NCBI RefSeq assembly: GCF_020283565.1
Contig: NC_060061.1
Coordinates: 48,335,362-48,399,361 of the forward strand
DNA from: Trifolium pratense
Lineage: Eukaryota; Streptophyta; Magnoliopsida; Fabales; Fabaceae
Reading direction: 5' to 3'
Length of the DNA: 64,000 bases
A program made the translations under genes and the position numbers. Positions 40,597 to 47,046 of this stretch are shown piece after piece (position 1 is the first letter of the stretch; every line of letters starts with the position of its first letter). Below the pieces are notes generated by a model that did not search any database, was not told the DNA's origin, and saw only the letters and a program-made list of their open reading frames with translations.

Positions 40597-40839
40597 CATG
40601 CCTTAATGTCACAAAAAAAATTATGTCTTCATACATGATTTTTTTTTTCTTCCAAGCAATTATGTTAAGTAGTTACATCAAATAAGTGAATTACGGTCTA
40701 CAAGTCTCTCCATAAATTGTTAAGTCGTACGTCATGACTTGAGTTCGAACCTTGACTCCCTCATCACTTATGCTTATATATTTGTTAATAATTAATACCA
40801 TTTTGTCAACAGGAAGTCTCGCATTCTAATGTTGAATGA
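15041..40839 (+). CDS. Giant CC-NB-ARC-LRR disease resistance gene 1 (spliced, 11 coding exons)
   Basis: Predicted intracellular immune receptor that would sense pathogen effectors and act as an ATP/ADP switch. Exons: 15041-17800, 18024-18269, 18366-19088, 21448-22257, 22431-23177, 23384-24208, 30522-31259, 31385-32206, 37686-38426, 38624-39448, 40813-40839. Every junction is GT/AG and phase 0, giving about 3087 residues. Exon 1 has an N-terminal coiled-coil region (about 1-150), P-loop at 180-188, kinase 2 DDIW at 259-262, GLPL at 344-347 and MHD at 459-461; the rest is LRR with recurrent Cys-containing units. The start is supported by a purine-rich leader after a CAG acceptor at 14998, also present in gene 2. 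Usual CNLs are 900-1400 residues, so this is exceptionally long. Introns 6 (6.3 kb) and 8 (5.5 kb) are filled with transposons, so one transcript spanning all exons is inferred. Automated annotation could split it. The end could instead be the stop in the relic exon at 39575-39640. Confidence 0.75.
18024..18269 (+). CDS. CNL gene 1 exon 2: short LRR exon (82 codons)
   Basis: This phase-0 exon starts [16 protein letters not shown] after a TAG acceptor and ends NNEIEE at a GTATGT donor. It encodes about three LRRs, including [13 protein letters not shown]. Its counterpart in gene 2 (50048-50293) has exactly the same length. Confidence 0.88.
18366..19088 (+). CDS. CNL gene 1 exon 3: LRR module first half (241 codons)
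   Basis: This exon begins [15 protein letters not shown] after a TTTTTAG acceptor and ends FIVEE at GTATGC. It carries LRRs of the form LxxLxVxxCxxLxxLF and is the first half of module 1. Gene 2's equivalent (50389-51117) is two codons longer. The following 2.36 kb intron holds SINE-like and Tourist insertions. Confidence 0.88.
19495..19590 (+). repeat. SINE-like tRNA-related sequence in gene 1 intron 3
   Basis: An A-box-like GAGCTCAAGTGGTTAATG is followed about 45 bases later by a B-box-like GAGTTCGATTCC. No tail or target duplication was recognised. Confidence 0.4.
20415..20530. repeat. Short tandem repeat of a TTTTGATCCCCTATTTTGAAAA unit type
   Basis: Three to four degenerate copies of a roughly 35-base unit (CTTTTGATC, CCTATTTTGAAAA) stand in a row, immediately left of the small Tourist element. 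Confidence 0.55.
20543..20753. mobile_element. Small Tourist-like MITE in gene 1 intron 3
   Basis: The 211-bp element has ends GGGCCCGTTTGGCCCAG and CTGGGTCAAACGGGCCC and the TTA target duplication on both sides (20540-20542, 20754-20756). Confidence 0.85.
21448..22257 (+). CDS. CNL gene 1 exon 4: LRR module second half (270 codons)
   Basis: The exon begins [15 protein letters not shown] after an ATTTTAG acceptor and ends NIFEDK at GTATGC. It is LRR throughout and completes module 1. The gene 2 counterpart at 51544-52353 has the same length and is highly similar. Confidence 0.88.
22431..23177 (+). CDS. CNL gene 1 exon 5: LRR module 2, first half (249 codons)
   Basis: The exon starts [20 protein letters not shown] after TTTTCACAG and ends FVIEE at GTAAGA. 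It is the first of three very similar copies in this gene (with 30522-31259 and 37686-38426). LRR units include [12 protein letters not shown] and [12 protein letters not shown]. Confidence 0.88.
23384..24208 (+). CDS. CNL gene 1 exon 6: LRR module 2, second half (275 codons)
   Basis: The exon starts [18 protein letters not shown] after TGCAATAG and ends FYDKK at GTATGT. It is LRR with repeated Cys motifs such as [14 protein letters not shown]. Near-copies are at 31385-32206 and 38624-39448. Confidence 0.87.
24463..24510 (+). pseudogene. Degenerate LRR exon relic in gene 1 intron 6
   Basis: The sequence resembles the start of gene 2 exons 5/7 (frame VRFRKFNF then TAG), but the expected CAG acceptor has become CAA and a stop follows after eight codons. 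Only about 48 bases remain recognisable before the hAT-like insertion at 24529. Confidence 0.6.
24529..25231. mobile_element. hAT-like non-autonomous element in gene 1 intron 6
   Basis: The 703-bp insert is flanked by the 8-bp duplication CTTATTTG (24521-24528, 25232-25239). The ends TAGGGATGAC and the complement of the right end (TAGAAAAGGATCAAC) are weak inverted repeats. Both ends are rich in CCCGCC/GGCGGG runs. No transposase frame. Confidence 0.65.
25411..26066 (+). repeat. Perfect 328-bp tandem duplication in gene 1 intron 6
   Basis: Copies 25411-25738 and 25739-26066 read as identical base for base. Part of the unit (25437-25520) is also recognisable, diverged, at 32367-32450 in intron 8. 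The unit ends in a GGGTCGATTATGCAAGGGGA stretch that looks like retrotransposon-type repeat. Either a very recent duplication or an assembly artefact. Confidence 0.9.
26300..26560 (+). mobile_element. Helitron-like candidate
   Basis: It starts TCTATATCAATATATAAAGG, a plausible Helitron 5' end, and a GC-rich hairpin CGGGCAGGCGC-TGAAC-GCGCTTGCCGG stands near the other end. The expected CTRR terminus is not exact (GGGGCTGCTTG). A 29-base direct repeat (26307-26335, 26336-26364) lies at the start. Confidence 0.35.
26565..27690. other. Intron 6 stretch without a supported gene
   Basis: A CT-rich segment (26920-27060, with GGCGGCGACTCTGCC) resembles a 5' UTR or captured gene fragment but gives only short frames. 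Nothing else is recognised. Confidence 0.35.
27700..27769. repeat. Inverted repeat hairpin
   Basis: GTGGGAGTAGGGTTGCTAAC and the complement of the right arm (AGGGGGTTGCTAATTTACTC) pair around a short loop; a nested ACTCCCAC/GTGGGAGT also pairs. It may mark a transposon end. Confidence 0.55.
27950..29060 (+). pseudogene. Ty3/gypsy gag-protease-integrase remnant
   Basis: Gag is recognisable as RELTSKFL (about 28005) and [14 protein letters not shown] (28107 on) to VEKQLK. Protease-region text [11 protein letters not shown] and [12 protein letters not shown] follows at about 28590-28820, then a jump to integrase-like [11 protein letters not shown] by 29056. Several frameshifts and stops break it. 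Most of RT and RNase H is deleted. Confidence 0.75.
29061..30480. other. Intron 6 end, retrotransposon-like non-coding sequence
   Basis: 29200-29300 has the layout of a retrotransposon LTR or leader (TTCAGTCCCCTTGTACTTTCGAGGG). 29885-29960 is a TATCGGTATCG-rich stretch. No gene. The last 40 bases before 30522 match those before exons 5 and 9. Confidence 0.35.
30522..31259 (+). CDS. CNL gene 1 exon 7: LRR module 3, first half (246 codons)
   Basis: This is a near-copy of exon 5. Compared with exons 5 and 9 it lacks the first six bases after the acceptor (the VA codons). The deletion leaves CACAG directly before TTTGGT, so the AG acceptor and phase 0 both survive. It ends FVIEE at GTGAGG. Confidence 0.82.
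31385..32206 (+). CDS. CNL gene 1 exon 8: LRR module 3, second half (274 codons)
   Basis: The exon begins [18 protein letters not shown] after CAACAG and ends LFDDK at GTATGT. It is a near-copy of exons 6 and 10, open throughout. The next intron is 5.5 kb and transposon-filled. Confidence 0.83.
32620..33390 (+). pseudogene. Ty3/gypsy RT and integrase fragments, interrupted by a Stowaway-like element
   Basis: RT text [13 protein letters not shown]...MPFGL is seen at about 32662-32730. Integrase text ([19 protein letters not shown] then [14 protein letters not shown]) is at about 33205-33300, followed by VADKF. Between them lies the MITE at 32773-33128. Large internal deletions and stops are present. 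Confidence 0.75.
32773..33128. mobile_element. Stowaway-like MITE nested in gypsy remnant
   Basis: The left end CTCCCTACGTTCCAAAATATAAGGG and the complement of the right end (CTCCTCCATCCCATTTTATAAG) are the Stowaway-type inverted repeats. The TA target duplication is imperfect on the right. Confidence 0.65.
33390..33669. mobile_element. Second Stowaway-like MITE in gypsy integrase remnant
   Basis: The right end reads (complement) CTCCCTCTTATCCTTTTTAC followed by AAGGAACACTTTGAG; the left end carries the matching CTTTTTATAAGGAACACTTTG but lacks the outermost bases. TA flanks both sides. Confidence 0.55.
33913..34681. mobile_element. Tourist-like element, copy 2, in gene 1 intron 8
   Basis: The ends GGACCCGTTTGGTGCACAGAA and the complement CGGCACGTTTGATGCGTAAG are inverted repeats with the TTA duplication (33910-33912, 34682-34684). 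The interior contains a roughly 70-base direct repeat (CTTTTCTTATCTCTGCATC...) near 34223 and 34383. Confidence 0.75.
35270..35673. mobile_element. CACTA (En/Spm) transposon terminus
   Basis: The right edge TTTTTTCTTGTAGTG is the complement of the CACTACAAGAAAAA terminal repeat. The preceding 350 bases hold many subterminal GCAGCGACTTT/TTGTTGTTGA-type repeats, typical of CACTA ends. No matching left end is found, so it is truncated inside the copia relic. Confidence 0.75.
35674..36488 (-). pseudogene. Copia gag fragment (UBN2-type)
   Basis: On the minus strand the frame starts [20 protein letters not shown] and contains WVKQMKVIF and [10 protein letters not shown], all typical of plant copia Gag. 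A stop follows at VF, then the frame resumes as [20 protein letters not shown] and [13 protein letters not shown], with a further shift before [19 protein letters not shown] lysine-rich tail follows; no zinc knuckle is reached. Confidence 0.8.
36858..37685. other. Gene 1 intron 8 end
   Basis: No gene seen. 37567-37625 matches 470-520 near the window start (AGTAACTTTGGTGGTAATCG type). The final 40 bases match the intron ends before exons 5 and 7. Confidence 0.4.
37686..38426 (+). CDS. CNL gene 1 exon 9: LRR module 4, first half (247 codons)
   Basis: The exon starts [20 protein letters not shown] after TTTTCATAG and ends FVIDE at GTAAGA. It is the third copy of the exon 5 type, with a two-codon loss in the FDMKDEFEK segment. 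Confidence 0.83.
38624..39448 (+). CDS. CNL gene 1 exon 10: LRR module 4, second half (275 codons)
   Basis: The exon begins [19 protein letters not shown] after TAACAG and ends LFDDK at GTATGT. It is the last full LRR exon of gene 1, and its middle third is nearly identical to exon 6. Confidence 0.83.
39575..39640 (+). pseudogene. Truncated LRR exon relic after gene 1 exon 10 (possible alternative last exon)
   Basis: After an intact ATCAG acceptor the sequence reads [14 protein letters not shown], matching the start of gene 2 exons 5 and 7 (VAFRKFNCLALSDYPEL). Similarity then breaks off and a TAG stop follows at 39638-39640. The rest of the exon is gone. If spliced to exon 10 it would end the protein here instead of at 40839. 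Confidence 0.7.
40432..40516 (+). mobile_element. tRNA-derived SINE-like insertion in gene 1 last intron
   Basis: The head GTGAGCTTAGCTCAGTTGATAGG contains an A-box-like element and GGTGTTCGAAC a B box. It continues into the AT microsatellite. The equivalent position in gene 2 (about 59935-59955) lacks it. Confidence 0.65.
40517..40594. repeat. (AT)39 microsatellite
   Basis: An uninterrupted run of 78 bases of alternating A and T follows the SINE-like head. It is likely length-variable and gives a spurious tyrosine/isoleucine open frame. Confidence 0.97.
40813..40839 (+). CDS. CNL gene 1 exon 11: 8-codon terminal exon
   Basis: After a GTCAACAG acceptor the frame reads EVSHSNVE and stops at TGA. 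Exon 10 ends in phase 0, so the frame fits. The same exon, reading EVPHSNVE, follows gene 2 at 63322-63348 with a conserved preceding intron end. The transcribed part probably continues to 40859, where CAAG|GTACGC looks like a donor for a 3' UTR intron. Confidence 0.65.
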   Translation, partial: EVSHSNVE

Positions 40840-40949
40840 TATATCATAGCATTTGCAAGGTACGCAACATGAACATTTTCTCTTTTAAACATTTTGTTTT
40901 TTATCCGTGGAGAATTATTATAAATTTATAATTATCATTTGATAGTGAA

Positions 40950-41365
40950 GTGTTTTTGTTTATTCTTAGACTGGATAGTTTTGTTTTACATTTTGTTTAT
41001 TTGTCTTTGTGTTGGAAGTTCTTGTGGTTGGAATTTAATTCTCAACTTATCAATCTGATTTTTAAAAACATTTCCATTGTTCCTCTCATTACTAGGTGGC
41101 TTAATTGTTTAGATCTTCTTAAGAATATGTACATTTTTGTGTTTAGGGAAGGTAATCAGTGTGCTGACAGGATCGCCTCTCTCTGACTTCGTGGTTTGGT
41201 GGAATCATGTTCTTTCTGATGTCTTTGTAGTTTATCATTGTAATAGGCGTGGTCTTTCCTGAATTTAGATTTAAATAATCATTTGTTCTTGTATTTAAAC
41301 TGCACTCTTTTTCCCTTCATCAAGGTTTTATCCCACTGGGTTTTCCTTGATAAGGTTTTTAATGA
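40950..41365 (+). pseudogene. LINE-type RNase H remnant downstream of gene 1
   Basis: The frame reads LCWKFLWLEFNSQLINLIFK and ends FREGNQCADRIASL, the C-terminal half of the RNase H-like domain that plant LINE-derived proteins carry. A retrotransposon-type end (CAAGGTTTTATCCCACTGGG) follows at 41324-41343. The N-terminal part and catalytic acidic residues are missing. Confidence 0.65.
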
Positions 41366-42650
41366 GGCAGTTGACCAACTTATTTGGTTTACACTATTGT
41401 TATCTTGGGTTTTGGTCTAATCCCCCAAACTTTTTTTATTTTAGTTTTAATAATATTTGGTTGGGGGTGCAGGGGTTTGCACTTGTTTTTTGCATCCAAT
41501 ATGTCAACAGATAACTTTTCAGCTTACAACATTCTGCAGACATATACCAGAAATCATAGTAAAATTTCCAAGTTTCCAATTAAGGTAGAATAAACATTTA
41601 CTGTCAAGATTTACTGTCCTTCCACTGAACCAATAATACTATAGCATAAACATTTTCATATATTTTAACAATTTCCGTCACTTGTTTGTTGCATCCAATA
41701 TGTAAACAACTTAGAGTCTCAAAATTATTTACTGTCAACAGAAAAACCTTTCAGCTTACAACATTACCAGATTTTCAGAATTGTGCATATGTTAATTCAT
41801 GTAGACCAATTTAGCAAAGTATATGACCAATTTAGAAAATTGTAAGCATGAGTTTTATTCATAAAAATGAAGTCTCCACATGCAAATTTAATCAACAAAT
41901 TAAACTAGTGTTAAAAAAAAAATTCTTATATTGAGATTAACATTTTTTATATTTTAAAAATGTTGACTACATAATCCAGATAGTTTTATTAATTTTTGTT
42001 TCCTTAACTAGTATTTCGGAGACACCAGTTAATATTTTACTTACTTTCGATTATTATAGTTTGAGTTGAAGTGTGTAATATGGCTCTAAAATCTTTTGTA
42101 TCCAAAGCCACTAATTAATGTTCTAAGTGTGTAAGTGTAACACAACATCTTGCCACAATTTTTGAATAATTTTCTATTATTTTATGTTAAGAAATTTCAC
42201 ATTGGATGTGAGATGACCTGAACAAAGCTTTATAAGGATGAATTAAATCAAACTCTCAATTCTTTTTCAACGGTTTTAAAATTTAATAAAATTTTATTCT
42301 TTTTTGAAGGTTTTTAAAATCTTTTGTATCCATATAAAAGAAATGAAAACTAAAAAACTAAAATCGCAAAAAGAAGTAAAGGAATAAAAAAAACATTATG
42401 TAGCAAAAAGAAATCAATAGCAATAGCAAAGTTCTTAGAAACGGTGCCAAAAACTTGATAACCCAAAAACTTGAAACTCTTCTCTAAAATGACTTTTATA
42501 GGTAAAAAGCTCGATAGTCCTTGCTCTTTCTACAAGTGAGAGGTACAACCTTCTTTATGCTGTTGAGTGGTATCTCTTGAGGTTTCTAAATTATTAATAA
42601 TGATAAATAATTAATTTACTAAATGTTACTTACTATGTCTTTTCCTGTAG
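41366..42650. other. Intergenic region between gene 1 and gene 2
   Basis: AT-rich sequence. 41366-41480 continues the similarity to the window's right end. No other gene or element is recognised. Confidence 0.4.
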
Positions 42651-42653
42651 AAT

Positions 42654-42737
42654 TAGAATATGTATCTTGCGTAACCAAAAGAAAAAGAATATGTATCTTG
42701 CTTGCTCACCACCAAAAATAAGAATATGTATCTTGCT
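42654..42737 (+). promoter_or_regulatory. Triple AGAATATGTATCTTGC repeat upstream of gene 2 leader
   Basis: The 16-base motif occurs at about 42655, 42688 and 42721, spaced 33-34 bases apart, within 130 bases of the predicted leader start. The gene 1 upstream region lacks it. A promoter role is only inferred from position. Confidence 0.4.
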
Positions 42738-42764
42738 CTCACCTACAGCAAAACTCTCTTACAA

Positions 42765-43125
42765 AACAGCTTCTCAATTTCTGAAACCCATCTCAAATTA
42801 AAATTAACCACCTAAATATTTGAGTCTTCAACCTATTGGTATCTCTGTTTTATTAACTTGTTTTCAGTTTCCGTCATTCTTCCATTTCATATAGAAAAAA
42901 AAAAAAAAAAACTGAAAAAAAAAGTAATCTTATATATTTTAAATTCAGTACTCACTCTGTTGATTTCAAAGGTTGGAGTTCGAGGTATGCATGCATTTTT
43001 TTGTTCCCCTCCACTTTTTACTTTTTTTTGGATGAATTCGTCTAATTTTTTGTTGTTGTTGTTGTTGTTGTTTTTGTTTGCAGATCAAATAGCACCAATT
43101 GTTCCGTTCATTATTTGTAATACAG
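42765..43125 (+). promoter_or_regulatory. Predicted transcription start region and spliced 5' leader exons of gene 2
   Basis: This is the counterpart of 9061-9487. Conserved marks are CTGAAACCCATCTCAAATTA, donor-like GAG|GTATGCATGC (42985), acceptor TTTGCAG (43083) and donor AATACAG|GTAAGAG (43126). Joined to the acceptor at 47004 this gives a 3.9 kb leader intron. Just upstream (42654-42737) a 16-base motif AGAATATGTATCTTGC occurs three times. Confidence 0.55.
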
Positions 43126-43238
43126 GTAAGAGCTCCTAACTCTTCTCATTTTTTTGCCCATTTTTAAATGTCTAGTCTATGATTTTTAGAAAGAAAGATA
43201 AAGCGTAATTATTTTTAGGCTAAATTACAGTTTTTGTC

Positions 43239-43530
43239 ATGGCAATGGTTCATTGGGAGGATGGCGAAGGGTCCGTGTATGCTGTATGAATGGAAATGGA
43301 GTCCGATAAATTGCATGAGAAGATGAATTGTGTGCTTTTTGTATCTGTGGTATGGATGGTTTACTGCTTTTTAGGTGAGCAGTAACTGACTTTTGTTTTA
43401 GCCTTATTTCTAGCTTTTGGTTTCTTTCCTCTGTGCTTATCTCTTGTACTCTTTTAGCCCTCATAACATGCCTTATGTTATGCAGTGGTTGTTAATAAAT
43501 TTTTGTTGCTCAAAAAAAAAAAAAAAAAAA
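43239..43530 (+). mobile_element. 5'-truncated LINE or retrocopy with poly(A) and 17-bp target duplication
   Basis: The insert ends in a 20-base A run and is flanked by perfect copies of AAATTACAGTTTTTGTC (43222-43238, 43531-43547). The body has no long frame and looks like a 3' UTR (AATAAATTTTTGTTGCTC before the tail). It lies in gene 2's leader intron. Confidence 0.85.
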
Positions 43531-44602
43531 AATTACAGTTTTTGTCCCTCACGTTTCTTAATTGAGATGATGGGACACTAAAATCTGGGAAATAATATTT
43601 TTATGATGAAATTTCGACAGGGTCTCATTTATGTTTACAATATATCGGCTAAAAATACAACTATCCATAAAATAAGATTTTGACATTTTTCAAAATAGAG
43701 CCCTCGCCTTAAAATTTACCTTCAAAATTACTCCATTTTTAAAAATGCTCAAAATTAAGTTTTTGTTTTCCGAATATATAATCATTTAAAAAGTGAAAAG
43801 GTCAAAAACTTATTTATACAAAACTCATTTTTGTGAATCAAAATTCAAGTAACTAAATCATTTTCTTTCTATATGTCTATTAATTACTATAAAGATCCGT
43901 GCCAAGCAGAGCGAGATATATGATCTTTATAATTTTTTAACAGGTTTTATACATTATAATATTATAATATGTATTGTTATATACAAATTAAATCTATTAA
44001 ATATAGATTTAATTGCAAATTCAATCTTATTATGTTATCACACTAACAAAAATAGTCCTTTTTTTGTTATCTCTCAAGAGGTCTCTTGGTTGAGGATCCA
44101 CTGTTCAACCTCGAAACCCTTCACTGAGAAAATATTCCCATTTTTTAACATAATTTTTTTGGTTTATCAAGTGTAAATTTTAATTTTGTAATTTTGGTCT
44201 CAAAATTAATCTAAAAGTTTGCCCCTCAATTTTATATTTAGAGCAATAAATCATCATTTTTTGGCAAAAAAATATAATTTTACAAAGAGAATTATTTTTG
44301 TGGGAGTAATAAAATGGTGCAAAGTGAAAACTATAAATAAAATTTAAAATAATATAAATAATAAGTATTTTCTTAAACTCTAGAATAAGAAGCTTGTCTT
44401 CTTCAATTCACATTATATTATCTTAAAATAAGAAGAAAAAGATTAGAGTAGATAAATCAAAGAAGAGGAGCATGGCCCCCCTTTTTGTACAAAAAACAAA
44501 AACAAAATCAAAGAAGAAATTGAAACCCAAACCAATTTTATCCCCCTATAAAATTTGTCTTCTTCAATTGACATTATATTATCTTAAAATAAAATTATAG
44601 TT

Positions 44603-44810
44603 ACCAACAATGAATTGGTCCAAGTGATAAAGGTCTGAGTTCCCTTAAGCATGTGGTCAGAGGTTTGATTCTTGGCTCATGCGTATGGAGAAAATTCGAT
44701 TGGGAGAGGAGAACCCACCTTGTGTGCCCCATAGGTTCTCCGACGGAGATTATTCATCGCTTACGACGGTGGAAACTTGTACCAATATTATGATAACAAA
44801 AAAAAAAAAA
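44603..44810 (+). mobile_element. SINE with target duplication in gene 2 leader intron
   Basis: A tRNA-like head (TTGGTCCAAGTGATAAAGG; B-box-like AGAGGTTTGATTC), a conserved body (GAGAACCCACCTTGTGTGCC, GGTTCTCCGACGGAGATT) and a poly(A) tail are flanked by AAAATTATAGTT on both sides (44591-44602, 44811-44822). Confidence 0.85.
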
Positions 44811-45030
44811 AAAATTATAGTTTCAATAAAACACGTTATTTAATATAGAGTAGATAAATCAAATCAAGGCGAGCAGATGAACCAAATGAAGGAAGAAGAA
44901 ACAATTGACAGAGCGTTGTATATGAAAAAGATTAGAATCACCTCTCTATATTTTACCCAATAAAGATGAGAGAGTCGAAAAATTGAAAGAAAAAAAAACT
45001 ATTGAAAACATGTTAATCCTCTAGAAACTT

Positions 45031-45147
45031 GACATTTTGTTGTATATATGTCCCGGATTAAAGCTTAATTTGTATCTCTCCCTTATCTACTTCTTATACT
45101 TGGGATGCTTGCTCTTAATATAATTCTTTGCCTTTGCAAAAAAAAAA
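45031..45147 (+). mobile_element. Short retroposed tail with poly(A)
   Basis: The 117-bp insert ends in an A run (CTTTGCAAAAAAAAAA) and is bounded by CCTCTAGAAACTT (45018-45030) and CCTCTAGAAGCTT (45148-45160). It resembles a 5'-truncated LINE tail. Confidence 0.65.
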
Positions 45148-45734
45148 CCTCTAGAAGCTTATTTTCTTCGAATGATGTTATATCTTCTTAAAATAAGATT
45201 TTAATTTCAATATAACATATTATTCAATATAGAGAGATAAACTAAATCAAGATGAGTAGATGAACCAAATTAAAGACGATAAAGAAACAATGACAAAGAT
45301 TTATCACTCTCTATCCTTTACACCTAGATCGTATTTTGTTGAGTGTTATATATGCTGCAAAAGTCAGTTGCTACGGCATATCTTGCCGTCGTTGCCGCCA
45401 TTATAAACTATATTTTAGTTTTTTTAGTTTTGGTTAAGTAAACTATTCATTTATATGTTAAACTTTAGGTTTTAATCCCTCTATTTTGTTAAAACTATAA
45501 TTTTAGTTTTGTTATTTTTAACTGCACAATTTTAGTCCCTTATTGTTTCTGAAATTTTGACTAAATTTTAACAATTTTTCCTCCTCAAATAGTCAAATAC
45601 TTAATTTTTAAAGTTTTTTTTGACTAACCAGAAAAGAACCTTAACATTTTTTTTTATAATTTTTAGTACTTTACATATTTTAATTTTGAGTACTTTACAT
45701 ATTTAAATGTGGCTAGACTTTCACATTTAAATGT

Positions 45735-45802
45735 GGAATTTGGGGTTCGAACTCCGACCATTCCAATAATGTATCCAGTAGCTATCATTTGAGCTACACT
45801 TA
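45735..45802 (-). repeat. SINE-like tRNA-related sequence (minus strand)
   Basis: On the minus strand GTGTAGCTCAAATGATAGC is followed by GGAGTTCGAACCCC, an A-box/B-box pair. No tail or duplication is seen, and it does not fold into a complete tRNA by eye. Confidence 0.4.
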
Positions 45803-46019
45803 TGAGACTACTTTCATGGTTTTTATACTTCAAATAATTTAATTTTTAATCCAACTTTTTTTTTGGTCAAGTAGCCTAATAGTTAGAAAATGTAAGTTTT
45901 TTAAAATGGGCAATTCACTTTAGAGTGCATATAAATTCAATTAAAAAATGAATAATATCAATAATTAATAAATAAATTAAATGTAGATAATGTAGGTAGG
46001 GTTGTATAAAAAAAAGGTT

Positions 46020-46640
46020 AAATATGTTTTTGGTTCCTATAGTTTTTCAGAATTTTCGTTTTAATCCCTGAAGATTTTTTCACATTTTTTAGTCCTTGAA
46101 GTTTTTTCCGTCAAGGTTTTTAGGTCCATACTTTTAATCAAACTATTGTATATTTTCACACTTTTGAATGATCTTTTATATTCATGTTTATAACATTATA
46201 AGAACATATTCGATAAAAATTTAGATTGTTTTGACATAAGATGAATTTTATTTATGAATTTTTATGTGAAACAAAAACTCATGTACTGTACATGGTAAAA
46301 GATCTAAATTGCACATGATTATTTTCCATACACCCTCTTCTCCTTTCTCCTTCTCTCTGAAACGCGGTAACTGCTTAGCTTCTTTTTCTCTCAATTTGAG
46401 ATCTAGCTATAAACAAATCGGGAACGAAACTAGAAACATCATTGGATTTTCACATTTGTTCCCAAATTTAAGCTAAGTCTAATTTCTAATCTTCTGGTTT
46501 TTTCGGTATTTTGTTTGAATTGGTATGAAGCCATTAATATTCAAAATTATATCCCAATCCAAGCAAAATCTACATCCTGCATAAGAGAGAGAACCAGCGT
46601 GTTATTCCCAGGTTGAAGAATGAAAGGAAGATGAAACACT
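46020..46640. other. Gene 2 leader intron, repeat-like non-coding sequence
   Basis: 46020-46130 has the TTTTGGTTCCTATAG / TTTTAGTCCTTGAAG style of plant non-autonomous transposons. No gene seen. Confidence 0.35.
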
Positions 46641-46646
46641 CAATTG

Positions 46647-46762
46647 TAGTCAAAGCTCATTTGCTCTGGTGGATGCAACCCTATAATGAGTGATTTAAGC
46701 TCAACCTTTAATTTTAATTTTAGTCAAAGCTCATTTGCTCTGGTGGATGCAACCCTATAATG
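46647..46762 (+). repeat. 42-base direct repeat in gene 2 leader intron
   Basis: Copies at 46647-46688 and 46721-46762 are identical (TAGTCAAAGCTCATTTGCTC onward), 74 bases apart. They lie about 240 bases before the acceptor of the start-codon exon. Confidence 0.85.
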
Positions 46763-47004
46763 TGGGTGGTCGAGCCCATTTTTGCGTTTGGGCATTGGTT
46801 GACCAGTGTTTTGCTGTTGTAAACGCTTGACGTTCTCCTTAGTACTTGTTATTTGTTAATGAAATCCATTTTTGCTTGTTAAAATAAAAACAATTCCTCT
46901 CACTTGTTAAAAATATAGTATTGTGTGATGTCCTCACCTTTCCAAATGTTTCCCTTGTTTCTTTTGCCCTCATCGGAAACAATGCCTTTTACTTTCACTT
47001 TCAG

Positions 47005-47046
47005 GCAAACTCAAGTCACAAGGAAGAGGAGAAGAAAAGATAATCA
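47005..47046 (+). other. 5' UTR part of gene 2 start-codon exon
   Basis: A 42-base purine-rich leader after a CTTTCAG acceptor; it differs by one base from that of gene 1 and contains no upstream ATG. Confidence 0.65.

Larger units (their letters stand above)
44390..45320 (+). repeat. Three diverged direct copies in gene 2 leader intron
   Basis: A unit with CTTCTTCAATT-ACATTATATTATCTTAAAATAA and a downstream TAGATAAATCAAATCAAG...GATGAACCAAAT block recurs at about 44392-44465 (partial), 44557-44960 and 45158-45320. The second copy is split by the SINE at 44603. Confidence 0.65.

Noticed and set aside
40422..40685. 87-codon open frame with alternating Tyr and Ile
   Set aside because: It is translation of the AT microsatellite.
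44603..44810. tRNA gene-like A and B boxes (also at 522, 13463, 40432, 19495 and 45735)
   Set aside because: The boxes lack a full cloverleaf; where a tail and target duplications are visible they mark SINEs, not functional tRNA genes.
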